NCBI GenBank assembly: GCA_032358255.1
Contig: JAULBX010002445.1
Span: 62,001-126,000, forward strand
Source: Heterotrichella gracilis
Lineage: Eukaryota > Sar > Xanthophyceae > Tribonematales > Xanthonemataceae
Direction of reading: 5' to 3'
Length of the DNA stretch: 64,000 nt
Notes under the pieces: model-generated
Told to the model about the DNA's origin: nothing
Databases searched by the model: none
The model's input: only the letters and a program-made list of their open reading frames with translations
Position numbers and translations under genes: made by a program
Shown: in pieces, positions 42,672-54,753 of the stretch
Position numbering within the stretch: the first letter of the stretch is position 1
Layout of the letters: every line of letters starts with the position of its first letter

Positions 42672-45299
42672 TCAGAAAGGGAGCTGCCGCGGCGACATGG
42701 GCGCCCCCAGCGTCCACCCCCCACTGCCACATGGCGGCGCCACACGGCCCTGCACCTCCAGCATGTGGACCACGTGCGCCAGCTGTGCACACGTCAGCAT
42801 CGACAGCGGCACCCCCCCCTCTGCACCCGCCTTGTCCCCCCCCTGCCATGAAGGCCCATCCGCACACCTGGCTGGTGACGTGGCTGCCAGTGGATCATTG
42901 CCATGTGGCGTGGCGCCATGGGGACAGAGGTTTAATCCCCTGGGATGCTGCAAATCCTCAGTGGACAGCGCATGTGACAGGCACTCCTGGAGCACACCAG
43001 CCTCCAGCTGACACCAGGAAAAGCGCTCCAACTCCTCCCCATGCACCGATTCTTCCCCTTGCCCTGAGCCCCGCCAATCGCCCGCTGCCGTCTGCCGCCC
43101 ACACGACAGGCATGGGTGCGAGCCGCTGCCCGTTTTGCCCCTCCCATCGCCGCACATTTCACAGCGCCTGTGGCGGGTGGGGCTGGGCAGGGGCGAACCC
43201 CGCTCCACCTGTGCGGCGCGCTTGAGGGCGCAGAGTATATGCCATGTGGTGTCCCCTCCTCCGCTGCCTGCTTCGGCAGCCTCGATGCACTGCTGGCAGG
43301 GGTAGGGATGGACCACCTGTATGAAGAGAGGGGTGGGTGGGTGTGGTGGTGGTGGGTGGATGAGTAGCATGTGACCTGGGAGGTAGTGGTTGGAAGTATA
43401 CTTAGCATAGAAAAGAATTACATGAACACAGAATCGACCAACATGTAGGCCACAGGTGAAGCATAACACAACGTCCTGGTGACGCATGTAATTTAAAGGG
43501 ATTCAGCAGCCGGATATGAGCATTGCGGCCATGCATCACACTGGATGATAACAGCAACTACCATGCTCCAATGCGCACAAACCCCCATGCGTGCTGTGAC
43601 TGGTACTTGGCTTCAGTCCCCACCCAATGATCTGCATCAGCGCATCCTTACATACACCCCATAGGCGCAGGGGTTTAGGGTAACACATGCCACCACCCAC
43701 CTCTGCTTCAGGCTCCACCTCCCACCCAGCATGCCCACTCCTCATGGGCGTGCTGCACCCCTCCTCACCCTCCAATGAAGAGCCAGCACTGCTCTCGAGG
43801 CTGCCAGGTGTCAGCACCAGGGTGGGCAGCACTTCTGGAATACCCTGCGGTGGGGTTTCGCACCCCTGCCGCTGGCTGTGGCCCTGGCTGTGGGAGGGGT
43901 GCCCCTCCGGTTCGATGTAGGGGGTGGTGGGTATCGTGCCGCTGTGGCTGTGGTGGGGGTTTTGGGAGGGTTTTTGGAGGACGTGTGAGGTGTAGCCGTG
44001 GTCTGATAGGAAGGAGGACACCAGGGAGAGAGCTGGGCGGGGTGGAGAGGGGAGGGGAGGTGGTGCGGGGGCCTGGCACCGGGCATGACTGGCCTCATCC
44101 TCAGGAGCATCATCGGCGCCCTGCTGGGGTGCTGTGGTGGGTGGTGGTGTGGGTGCTCTGGAGGGTGCTCTGGTAAATGCTGGGGAGGCGCAGCCGCTGG
44201 CATGGTGACGACTGTGCTGTGTGGGGGGCATGTTGGCTGGCGAGCTGCGCATGAAAGGCAGTGAGCCAAACGCGCCCAAGCTCCAGCCCCGTGTGGGTGT
44301 GGTGTGAGGGGTAGGGTCTCCCGTAGGATTTTGCTTGCGGCGCAAGGGCGTGCCCGGTGTACTCTGACTGCTGCTGGGTTGGGGCTCCGTGTGGTATCCA
44401 CCAGGCTGGGTGTCCATTACCCTACCCAGGGTTTCTATTGCCCCAGTCGCATCCGCCACTGCCTGGTAGGGGACTGTGCTGCTGGGTGGTGCGCCTGATT
44501 GCCCATCTGTTTGGTCAAGTGGAAGCGAATCACCTGGGAACTCAATGATGCCCCGCAGCCCCAGGTGGCGAGGGCTGCTGGACTCAACTGAGCGCTTGAT
44601 GGGCGAGGTGATGGCGCCGGCTGCGGGTGACAGGGGCTGTGAGGTACCACAGCCTGGCTGTGTAGTCCTGTTTTCCCTTGGTTTGGCCAGGCACTCAGTG
44701 CATGGCACCTGGGATGGTGCTGTGGATGGTGCCGTGGATGCGCTTTGACACGCAGGTTGCGGCACCACTGCCTGCGCCCTGGCTGCTGTGGTGGTTGAAC
44801 CGCGCTGCGGCGGTGAGTGTGGGCTGTCTGTGGGTGGAGTCCCAGGGCTGGAGTGGTCTGTCGTGGTGTCTACTGCCGGGTGTGCTACGGTGCGCACGAG
44901 GTGGCTAGGGTTTGGAGGAGGGTTTTGGCAGGCACCCTGCCGCCGAGGGCTGGTGCTAATGCTGATGCTGGCTTGCGCTGACGTGGCATCCACCGTCACT
45001 TGCGTGACACTGCGCACACTATGTGTTCGGTGTGGTGAAGAAGTTGCTTTCTTCTCTGGAGCTGCAGCCGCATCTGGCTTGATACAAGCCCCACCTGCAG
45101 CTGATGCGAGTGACCCTGGCCTGCAGGGGACTGCATGGGGCTTGACAGTGCCCGCATCTGGCTTGCATGGGGGTGGCTTGATGGGGGACTGGTGCAGCGC
45201 CTCTGCAGCCTCTGCTTGTACCCGCGACTCAAAGGCTTGCACCAACGACAGCACGCGCCCGGTACCCTGGGGAGGGGTGCCGCTGGTTTTACTGGCCAT
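42672..45299 (-). CDS. 747-residue Ser/Pro-rich protein with C-terminal Cys-rich region, unknown function
   Basis: Two minus-strand exons (43701-45299 and 42672-43316) join in phase 0 at GAG/GTG into 747 codons plus a stop. The start MASKTSGTPPQGTGRVLSLV is chosen at 45299, although the frame is open upstream. The first ~500 residues are low-complexity Ser/Thr/Pro/Gln/His with many SP and TP sites (e.g. SPIKRSVESSSPRHLGLRG), suggesting a disordered, phosphorylated protein. The second exon carries paired Cys motifs: HPYPCQQC, RRCEMCGDG and HPCLSCG, i.e. repeated C-x2-C that could bind zinc. A short helix-like segment (LSMLTCAQLAHVVHMLEVQG) precedes the C-terminus MSPRQLPF. I do not recognise the family. 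A nuclear or RNA/DNA-binding role is possible but unproven. Confidence 0.62.
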
Positions 45300-46847
45300 G
45301 TGGCAGAGCCGTTGCGCAGGGTAGCACCTGGAGAGTAGCACCCAGCGTGAGTGACCATATGGCCACGCTTGTGTGTGCAGTCAAAGCGCAGGCGGTTTGT
45401 GTGCTGGGTTGAGCAGTTTGAACCAAGCAATAGAGGTACTGGGCAGCTTACCTCTGAGCAAGTGGTGTTCATCTGCGCCTTGGCAACCGGGGTTAACAGT
45501 ACTGTTGGTCCTGGGACTGATTGGGTGGAGAAGGCTAGGGTGTGGGCTGTTGACCTCACCCAACTGGGCACCAGCAGCTCCTAGAACGGCTGCCCATACA
45601 CGCTAGAGGAGCCAAAAACCTGCAGCCACGGGGCATATTCGGAGCCTGACCGTAGTACTACAACCGATTGGAGCTGCTTTGGGTCGGTTGCGGTCCCCCA
45701 TGGTACGTGACAGCTACATGCCCGCCTACGCGGCTCATTCACTGAAACCAACCGTTCAGTGAACCCCTGCACGCACGGTGCACCTATCTGCTGTTGCTGT
45801 GTGTCAGGTACCCTCTGGGTGGTTCGTGTGGCTGTTTAACAGAGGACACCCGGGCAGACACACACCTAGGCACGCTGACTGGGATGGCCTACAGCTAGCT
45901 ACAAAACTTGTAACAGCTTACGTTGCAAGATGGGCAGGCGCCAGGCTTACTAGAGCCGAACTGACCTCCTTATATTATTGATATCTATCGTGCCCTTGCT
46001 CTTATACGGTGTCGCTTCCCACCTATCTCGAAAACACCGTACAGGTTGGTTTGGGACAAGAACGGACGAGGCCACCTATCAGCATGCAGCTTGGGGTTTG
46101 CAGCAGACAACATGCGCGAGAGTGCCTTGTTACTGCCCCGACTGGTGGCACGTCATACCCGAAGCAAAGTGTTTTGGGGTGCTTGATCAACGGCCGTTAA
46201 ACCCATGTTGCAAAAGTCAACAAGGGATAATACCGGTCCCCAACCCAAGGTAGGGTATCCTCGCATGGCATATATGTTCAGTTTAAACCACACTCCAGTT
46301 TCTTAAACAGGCCTTCTGCTGACTGGTTACGGCACTACCATTGGGCACAGCAGCCGCGTGCGTCGTGGGTGTGGTTTTGGGTGGGCGCGGCGAGCCAGTT
46401 CTTTAGCCCATGGTACATGGTCATGGTGCCATCTTGAAACGTATTAAGGCGTTTTCAGCTCCGTCGGGAGCCTAAACGGTCACTTGCACCTTCCAAAACA
46501 GAAGTGCAATACTCCTTAACATCTCGACCTGTACTTGAGCTAGTTTGGTGGCGTATACACCGCGCCCAGGGGTACTCCGCGCTCGGAGCATGTTGAGCTA
46601 AGGGGCGCTTGCTCCAAAGTAAAGGTTAGTCACCCTTACTGCACCGCAAACCAGGACACGCTGAGATATGCGAGACTGCACAAGATCTGCCTGCCATCGG
46701 TCGTTGGTTCTCTGCATCGCCTTAGCATAAGCCACATCGTTCCCAACTGCTCCCACCCATATGCATGCATAGCGCATGCTGAGTGCCCACGAAGGTCTTC
46801 CTTGGCAAAGCTGGTTGAGGTCTTGTCTGCTTGGTTCTTGGAGGAAA
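45300..46847. other. Divergent spacer upstream of MINDY
   Basis: No coding exon with family resemblance was found. The spacer should include promoters for both flanking genes. ATGCATGC words occur near 46762. Confidence 0.5.
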
Positions 46848-49800
46848 ATGGAGACGGGTGCTGTCGCTTCGTACCAAATAAAGTACACGCAAGTCCTGGG
46901 GCGACAAGTGCCGGTGGTATGCCAAAACGACAACGGGCCATGCCCTCTCTTGGCGATTGCCAACGTGCTCCTCCTGAGGAACCAAATCAGCCTGCCTCCA
47001 AACGCCCCAGACGTATCCCAGGTATGACCCACACGCAGGTCGTCACCAAAACCTTGCAAGGGGGAGTCAGGCAGGGTCCACAAGTGGAGGTTTGTAGTGA
47101 CTCATGCCACACACCATGCTAACATTGAAGCGGGTGGTTGCATACATACATAAAGGAGGGGTCTACTTGGGGCTGGGTCTTGGTAGCGGCGTGAGAATGA
47201 CTGGACTGTATGGCGTGGGGCCACTGGTTGTGGGTGCATCCCTCCATCAGGGCACACATGTCACCACAACTGTGAATGTAAGCGTGACTTTTGGTACCCC
47301 ACTGCTGATGTCACAGGAGCGGCCGATTGCCCTAGTTGCAGAGAGGCTCCTAAAAATGCCCTGGCGTGGGCTACAGGTCGTGAATGCCTCCGTCCTGGGG
47401 TACACATGTTACGATAAGTAGAACTGTGACTTACCCTACTGCACTGCATGGCGCAGGAGCGACTGATAGCCCTGGTGGCAGAGAGACTCCTGGACTCCAA
47501 CAACGTGGAGGGCACAGATGCGCCTCCCGAATACGTGGCCAACCTCCAAAGGAACATCGCGGATGCCATCGGCAGGCTCCCCAAGCTGAGCACTGGCATT
47601 GACGTCAACGTGCGCTTCCATGGGGTCAAGGACTTTGAGTTCACCGATGAGATCGCCATCTTTGATCTGATGGACATCGGACTGGTGCACGGGTGGTTGG
47701 TGGACCCCCAGGTGCGTGGGGAAAACCCTAGGCGTCACCGTAAACCCTAAGCCCTAGGTGTCAGCACAACACCCTAAACCCTAAGCGCGCGCTTCCATGG
47801 GGTCCAGCTTGGGCTAGGGCCCTAGAGCTTTGGGTTCCCTAACCCTAGGGCTTTGGGTTCCTGAAGGACATGGGCCTGGTGCATGGCTGGCTGGTGGACG
47901 TCGGTGCAACAAGAGCTATATTGAGTTGAAACCCTAAACCCTAATCTCTACCCTGTGCAGGACGCCTTGACGGCAGCAGCAATTGGCAACAAGAGCTACA
48001 CCGAGCTAAAACCCTAAACTCTAAACCCTAGCTCTAAACCCTAACTTTAAACCCTAAACCCTATCCCGTACCCTGTGCAGGACGCCCCGACGGCAGCCGC
48101 CATCGGCAACAAGAGCTACAACGAGCTCGTGGAGGAGATCATCACGCACCTGGGGGGCGAAACACCCTCCACCCCCACCCCCACCCCCGCCTCCACCACC
48201 CTGGCTGTGGACCAAGCCAGCCTGGCATCAGCGCTTGCATCCGCCATGGCAGCAACCACTAGTGGGCAGCAGACCCCTGCGCTACCCTTGCCTGAGGTGA
48301 GTGTGTGCAGCTAACCCTAAGCCCTAAACCCTAAACCGCCATGGCAGCAACCACCAGCGGCCAGCCGGCTGCTGCGCTGGCCTTGCCTGAGGTGAGTGTG
48401 TGCACAAGTTAACCCTAAACGCTGGGCTCTACTTCTTAAATGCATATCAGCAGTACAGCCAGGTGAGCAACCAGCCTTGCACCAGGAAGCGCGATGCAAC
48501 CCTGCCATGGCATGTACCACCCTGATTGCCTAGGGACGATTTAATCAAATGATCAACTTTTGAAGGAAACGTCACTCAACGATCACTGCGCTGTGCCCAC
48601 TGTGCAGCACAACCAACCCTGAAAGCCCGGGGACAGTCGTATTTTAATGATCTACTCCAATGTTAATAAAATTGTAACCAACCCAACAATCACTGCGCTG
48701 TGCCCACTGTTGCAGCCGCAACCCGATGCACCCAGTTCTGCAGAGGAGGTGGCACCCCCAGCACCCGCCCTGCAGCTGGAGGTCATTCCCGAGTCCAGTC
48801 CTAAGGGGGTGGATCGGCCGCAGGATGGAGTCAGATCGCCGCTGGAGGCACGGCCCTTGACCTTCTCACCTTCGGTAAGTGGACACGTGTCCTCAGCCAG
48901 TTAGATCAACCCCACGATTAAACCCTTGCCATTGTGGCTGTAGTAATAGTCACAATCCTCAACACCTGCTCCATTCCTGTCAATGCTTTTCATTAATACA
49001 ATTGTTTCTCGACCTTCACACCCTCATCTGCACATCAAGCGGAGGCGGGTGGGTTTTGGTGGCGAGCTGTCCTACGCTACGCCACATCTTGCGCCCCCAG
49101 CTGTCCCCTCAACGCCTGAGCCATACCCTTCCGATTACTTGTAGCTGCCGTTCCGCAGACTTCCAACACATAAATCACCTTTATTTACCCGTTTCTTTTT
49201 CCATGTGCAGCAATCTGAGCTTTGGCGTGCTGCTCCCACGCGTCCTACAGCACAGTTGCCATGATGAACCAGATGATGCATACCCTCTCCTTGTCCTTGC
49301 AATTGTGGTTGTTCACAACTCCAATTCCAATCGCAACATATGATTAATACGCTGAAATTGTCATGAGGTTGTAATCCTGTGTGTTTCCACGTGCAGCAGT
49401 CGGAGTCCAGCTTTGGCGAACTGACCTACGCGGCCTCCTACGGCACCAGCGCCATGATAGACCAGATGATGGGGGGCATCATCCACGACACCCTGCTCAA
49501 ATCATTCGACAGCTACCACATGATGTCGCCTACCAACAGCAATGGGGGGCGATCCAGCGTGAACCAGCCGGGGTCGGATTGGCCCACGCCGCTGGCCTCG
49601 CCGCTGGGTCAGGGGTTGGAGAGCCTGGCGTCGCCAGGTGTCGGCGCCGCAGGTGCGCTGCTCAGGGTTTGAAGTTTAGGGTTTAGGGTTCTGATTGGCC
49701 CACGCCGCTGGCCTCGCCGCTGGGCCAGGCGCTGGAGAGCCTGGCGTCGCCATGTGTCGGCTCCGCAGCCTGGTAGGGTTCAGGGTTCACCCCAGGTGCG

Positions 49801-52800
49801 CTGCTTTCAAAACTTGTTGTTTTATTTTATATTTCACGCGGTTCAGAAACAGTCCCTTCTGTTATGTGTCTGCAACTTGTCAATCATGTTGTCCTCTGCT
49901 TGCTCCTGTATTTGGACCCTTCCCTGTCTGCTTAGTTGTGGTATGTTGCTCCTGAATTGTTCTTGCCCTTTTGCCCTAGTTTCCGCAACTCACACTCCAA
50001 TCCCGGCTGTCCCTGGTCTGCCTTCCTTTTTCTGTTTTCTCACCCTGCACCTCCCCCACAGGGCCGCCAGTGAAGGTGGGGTTGACAGTGGAGGAGGATA
50101 CGGAGTGCGTGCGGGTGGAGTTTGCGCAGCTGGGGCTAGGGCTGGGGTGTGCGCCCGCGGGCCCGCCAAGGGGGACGTCGGAGGGGGAAGTCAAGGGGAC
50201 AGAGGCAGGGGGCGTAATGGAGCCCGTGGGGGGAGCAGAGGCTCTTGCGGAGACAGAAACCCTGGGGGAGACGGAACCTGTGCCCGGCAGCGGTCCATCC
50301 TCCTCCACCCCCATTGCGCTAGAGAGCGTCGGGGAAAGCGGTGAGGAGGGCGCAACCGGCGCGGCGCTTCTGTCCCGGTACCACGCAGCCCTGGGGGGCA
50401 TTGCAGGGAGGGCCGACCCCGCCGCCGCCGCCGATGCCGCCGTCGATGTCGATGCGGATGCCGATGCATCGGCGGCCGCCCTTGACGGCAGCGCGGAAGG
50501 CACGCATTCCGATGCCGCGGTTGTCGCGCTGGACAGCTTTGCGGAAAGCAGCACCGGCGCGCCGCAGGGCGGCTCTGATGTGGCGGCGGTTGCAAGTGGA
50601 GCGCCTGTATCGCCTGGCGGTACAAGTGAAGGGCTCGTGCCGCCCGGCGGTGTACCTGAGGCGGCCGCTGGTTTTGGCAGCAGGATTGAATCCCCTGCGT
50701 CAACCACGCTTGACAGCACAAGCCAAGTGCCCGGCGTCGCAAGCGAGGCGCCTGCAGCGACCAGCAGCCCGAGCGAAGCGCCTGGGAGCCCCAGCGAAGC
50801 GCGCGCAACCGCGGGCAGTTCAAGCGAGGCCCCCGCTGCAACCAGCAGCAACAATGTCAGCGTCTCAAGCAGCATCGATGACTCGTTGGCGGCTGCCACT
50901 GCGGCAGGGGTTGCTGCGGCTGCGGGTGCGGCGGTTGGAGGGGAGGTGGGGCACATGGAGTCCAGTGGCAGCAGCAGCGGGCCGGTGGGGGATGACGGCG
51001 CGGAGGCCGGACGGCGCCGCGCGGCTGCGCTCCTTGCTAAGGTACGCTGGGCAGGGCGAATAATTCCTGCTGTCCCAGTTTCTGCTGTGTTTTTTACCTT
51101 TTTTCTCCGTGTAACCCTGCAGCACACCCCTACGACACATGTGGCATCCAGTCAGCGGTCTGAACCCTTAACCTTGGACCTAGCAGGATTTCCTTGAGTA
51201 CCACTCCAGCCAGCTCACCTTCTACGGGGTGCTGCAGCTGCACGAGTGCCTGCGCACCAATGAGCTGGCGGTGTTCTTCCGCAACAACCACTTTAACACC
51301 ATCTTCAACCACAGCAGCGGCCTGTTCATTCTGGTGACCGACCAGGTAAACGACTGGGTTTATGGCCATGCCTAATCTTCCGTTGTTGTTGCGCCCGTCC
51401 ATACACAGGGTGCCATGTTGTTCATGTAGTACATCAAGGATGTAAGGTTGAAGCGATTTTCGATGATCCTTTTGGTTTTCATTGTGCATTGTTGCTTTCC
51501 GAGATAAGGTATCTTGTATGAATGTAATCATTCGTTATGTTGTTATTGCTGGCCAGGTGTATCTTGACTAATCTGTTTTTCCCCCCTTGTTTTCACTTAT
51601 TAATTTCCATTGCTGACCAGGGCTATCTGCGCGAGCCGCGTGTGGTGTGGGAGAAGCTGGATGCGGTGGACGGGGACACGCACTTCTACACTGGGGATTT
51701 CACGCCATTTGAGTCTCGGCAGCCCAATGACGAGATGGCGGTGGCGCGTGTGGTGTACGATGACGTGGCAGCAGGTGAGCAAAAACCCTTACCTGGGGTT
51801 TTGGGCCTTGGATGTAGGATTTAGGGCGCATGGTGTACGATGGCGTTGCAGGAGGTGAGCAAAACCCTTACCTGGGGTTTTGGGGGCTGAAACTGGCACT
51901 AACATGGAGGGAGCAAGGGGTGGGTTGCCGGAAGTCATCACCAGCATGCTGTCACTAAGCTTTCATTTGTGCAGCGGAAGCCTCCTAGAGGGGTAAGCAA
52001 CGCAAGCCGGATACACTACCAATACATTCTGTGTGTGGCACGCCCAACAGCTCCACGTTAATCCCCACAAGCTATATGGTTATATTGATGTATCTGATCA
52101 TTGGTTCGATGTGCAGTGGAAGCCTCCGAGGGTGGTGCGCAGCACAAGCCCGACACCGACGCAGACTTTGCGCTGGCCCTTCAGCTCCAGGAGGAGGAGG
52201 AGGCGCGCATGAGGCATGCAGAGGAGCAGGCGCAGGCGCAGGTTAGTGTCTAGGGTTTTAGGGTTTGGGTTTAGGTTTAGGGTTTTAAGGGTTAAGGTTG
52301 TTCATCCCCCAGGAGCGGGTGCGAGTGCAGGTGCAGGTACTGAAGATATAAACCCTAAACCCTAGACCTGTGCTGGCTCTGCAGCTCTAGGAGGAGGCGG
52401 CGTGCTGAGAGCCGCTGAGGTGCAGGCGCTCGTACCCAGAACCTAAACCCTAGCCACAGGTACTGGAGGGGTCTGGGCTGTGCGCACTCCGCTTAACTAC
52501 AACCCTACTGCGCCAGACACCCCAATATACCCGACACCCTAGCACACACCAAAACCATACCCTTGCCCCTGAAGGCTTTAAAACCCTAGACCCTAGGCCA
52601 ACATACTCCTGATGTACTGAAAACCCGAATTGTCCCTGCAGGCCTCTGAGCAGCCGCCACCTGGCAGCTCCCCACAACGGCAGCGCCAGCAGCAGGCGGG
52701 TGCTGGCCGTGTGCAGCAGGGGGGGAGAATCACACAGCCCCAAGGGGAGGGGCCTGGGGCATCGGAGCGCAGCGCGCGCTGGTATAGGGGCAGGCGGGGC

Positions 52801-52893
52801 AGCGAGGGGGGGAGTGGGAGTGGAGGTGGGGGGGTGGGGGGTGGGAGTGGGGGCGCTGGGCGGGCCCAGAGCGACAAGTGCAGCATCATGTAG
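46848..52893 (+). CDS. MINDY-family (FAM63) Lys48-specific deubiquitinase
   Basis: MINDY cysteine proteases trim Lys48-linked polyubiquitin. Ten exons (46848-47021, 47457-47711, 48081-48296, 48716-48874, 49397-49652, 50062-51041, 51187-51345, 51621-51774, 52117-52241, 52642-52893) give 909 codons plus a stop, all phases fitting. The catalytic Cys lies in QNDNGPCPLLAIANVLLL and the catalytic His in VFFRNNHFNTI. Other motifs are GIDVNVRFHGVKDFEFTD, HGWLVDPQ and GLFILVTDQGYL. DADFALALQLQEEEEARM is a MIU-type ubiquitin-binding helix. The protein ends KCSIM, a possible CaaX prenylation box. An acidic, Ala/Ser/Gly-rich insertion of about 440 residues (exons 3 to 6) splits the catalytic domain between ELVEEIITHL and DFLEYHSSQLTF. 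Copies of exons 2, 3, 5, 8 and 9 lie in introns, often with CCCTAAA units. Confidence 0.92.
47313..47355 (+). repeat. Decayed copy of MINDY exon 2 start
   Basis: The stretch reading QERPIALVAERLLKM repeats QERLIALVAERLLDS at 47454 onward, 140 bp upstream in intron 1, with the acceptor kept. Confidence 0.75.
47855..48075 (+). repeat. Copies of MINDY exon 2 end and exon 3 start with telomere repeats
   Basis: DMGLVHGWLVD (47868-47900) repeats the end of exon 2. The stretch caacaagagctatattgagt (47908 onward) and then gcaggacgccttgacggcag (47958-48000) repeat the start of exon 3 before the true acceptor at 48080. CCCTAAACCCTAAT and related blocks lie between the copies, with five or more CCCTAAA-like units at 48008-48063. 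Confidence 0.88.
48330..48405 (+). repeat. Copy of MINDY exon 3 end with donor
   Basis: The end of the exon (ccgccatggcagcaaccacc to cttgcctgaggtgagtgtgt) is repeated immediately downstream, separated from the true donor by CCCTAAGCCCTAAACCCTAA. Confidence 0.88.
49213..49280 (+). repeat. Decayed copy of MINDY exon 5 start
   Basis: The sequence from cagcaatctgagctttggcg to ccatgatgaaccagatgatg repeats 49394-49470 (QSESSFGE..AMIDQMM) in the preceding intron, with short losses. Confidence 0.75.
49694..49772 (+). repeat. Copy of MINDY exon 5 end after telomere repeats
   Basis: The stretch from ctgattggcccacgccgctg to gtcggctccgcag repeats 49575-49652. The two copies are joined by GTTTAGGGTTTAGGG. 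Confidence 0.88.
51820..51985 (+). repeat. Copies of MINDY exon 8 end and exon 9 start
   Basis: The sequence gtgtacgatggcgttgcagg plus the following intron start (aaaacccttacctggggttt) repeats 51755-51805. Then gtgcagcggaagcctcctag at 51972-51991 repeats the start of exon 9 at 52111-52130. Confidence 0.8.
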
Positions 52894-54018
52894 AGGGGAG
52901 GGGAAGCAGGCTACGATGGTTTTGTATCAGGAATGCACGGGCGCTAAGCCCCAATTGTGCAGGATCATGCAGGGATAACTATTTGGCAGCTGGTTGGTTT
53001 TTTTTGTGGGGGATGGTGTTGTCAACGTTGGGATGGTTTGGGGTTTCCGTGCGTTCCAACTGTACCCTGATCAAGGGTGATAGGCGTGGTGGTGTGCTGG
53101 GACTTGGACACAGGGTTTAGGATGGGGTTTGGAGTAGCGTAGCAAATATGTAGGGGGGATCATTATTTATGTTGCGGTGGAGGCTGTGGTGGCGTGCGTG
53201 TACTGTATGTCAAGAGAACAAAAGATAATGAACGCACGTTTGCATAGAACGCGGCAATTGTTGTAGGTGTAAAGCATAGGCACTATGGAAATCTGTCATG
53301 AAAACCCTATTCTGGGAGAGGGAAAGGCAGCAGTGGCGGGTGCATTGCATGTTGAAATCCTGATGTGGTGAACTGGGCTGTGGATATCAGATGTGGCGGG
53401 GCTTAAAATGGCTGGCATAGTATGCCTCCACCGTCCCCACATTGTGAAGTCCACAAGGCTTAGCTTGCTGTACCGGTTTTGCTGCTGCCAAATGATTTGA
53501 GTACTACTGAGTTCTGGATGCCATCACAATCCATTGAGCATATGAATAATAGTTGCAACCTCAACAAACCATTCACAAATTGATTGAAATTGAGATTGAA
53601 CAAGGCTTGGCTATCTTCAAGCTCCAAGTTGGCCACACCATCTTCAATTTTGACTTAAAGTCAGGCCGCATGGCAATGGGCACATCTATTACCGTTAAAC
53701 AAATTTCTAATTATTAGATGCTATGAGACCGGGTCCGATCTGGTCATGAGTCATCAGCCAGGGGCCCCATTAAGTAATGGGGCCCCTGGCTGATTTGGAT
53801 CCAATGCACTAAATCATTGTGGACCAATGGTTGATCCAATGGACCCCATTAAGTAATGGTTGAGCATGCCATTGTCCAAACTGGAAGTGCTGGCCCATGG
53901 GCCACGAGGCTGGCCCTTGTTCCTCAATAGGGTATCCTAATCCTGCTGTGGCCGAATTTGATCGATATCATCACGGTGAGTCAGTCAGACTCTGGTCCCA
54001 AACCAGGTCCTGTTGATG
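52894..54018. other. Spacer downstream of MINDY
   Basis: No gene is recognised. AT-richer than the genes, it includes a perfect hairpin at 53753-53794 and the related word ccccattaagtaatgg again near 53843. Confidence 0.5.
53753..53794. repeat. Perfect 19-bp hairpin with 4-nt loop
   Basis: ATCAGCCAGGGGCCCCATT, loop AAGT, then the exact reverse complement. The stem has no mismatch and contains a GGGGCCCC core. The inner part (ccattaagtaatgg) recurs about 75 bp downstream. Confidence 0.85.
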
Positions 54019-54520
54019 CACTCCAACTGTGCAGCTGACATCCACTTGAGCTGGTGCCCGGCTTGCAAAACTCTCTCATGGTTGCAATGCAATGCAATGC
54101 ATGGCATGGCATGTGCCTACAGTAGAGTAACTCCAGCAGCCATGGAGCCATGGCACTGCAGCCATGATGGCAGGGGTCCGCTCCGGAGCCATGGCGTCAC
54201 AAGCGCGTCTCAGGCTCCGCCGCAAGCCTGCAGGGGTAGGTTATGGTGTAGGGTATAGGGGTGTAAAGTGATCGTAGGGTCCACTCCACACGCCTACATG
54301 CCACTGCGGGTGAGATGGGAGGAGGTGGGCATAGGAGGGGGGCGCTTGCATCTGTTTAAGGGTTTAGGGTTTAAGGCTTAGAGAGGAAGTGTGCACACAA
54401 GGGCAGTGCTTCAATCCCCTGCAACTCCGCATGCTTTCGCCCTATACCCTACCCCCCTACCTGCCTCGCGATTGCTGTGTTCTCTGGGTGCTGCCACTGC
54501 CCTTGGACACCGCCGCGCTT
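54019..54520 (-). pseudogene. Decayed duplicate of the NDK 3' end (exons 4 and 5)
   Basis: The segment 54019-54238 matches 57141-57300 (NDK last exon and 3' flank), and 54460-54520 matches NDK exon 4 near 57771-57829, in the same order and strand. Exon 5 of the copy has insertions and lacks the LWFGG reading frame, so the copy is not functional. Confidence 0.75.
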
Positions 54521-54753
54521 TACCCTAAACCCTAAACCCTAAACAGCTTTGGATTGCCCAGATGCAAGCCTCGTCGGCAACGCTCCTGACTCGACCTGCA
54601 TCCACATGAACCAGTGTCCAGAGAATCCTTCCTGCAGGATTGGATGGCGGACCAATGGCGCCGCCCGTGGTCTGCGGGGCGCGGGTGCAGACCGCGCGGC
54701 AACATGCGCCCACCCAAGCTGGCCAGCAGGGGTTGAAACGACTTACCTGCCCT

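Noticed and set aside
49976-51127. 383-residue minus-strand open frame
   Set aside because: It is antisense to MINDY exon 6; its length comes from GC-rich Ala/Ser codon bias, and MINDY phases and homology fix the plus strand.
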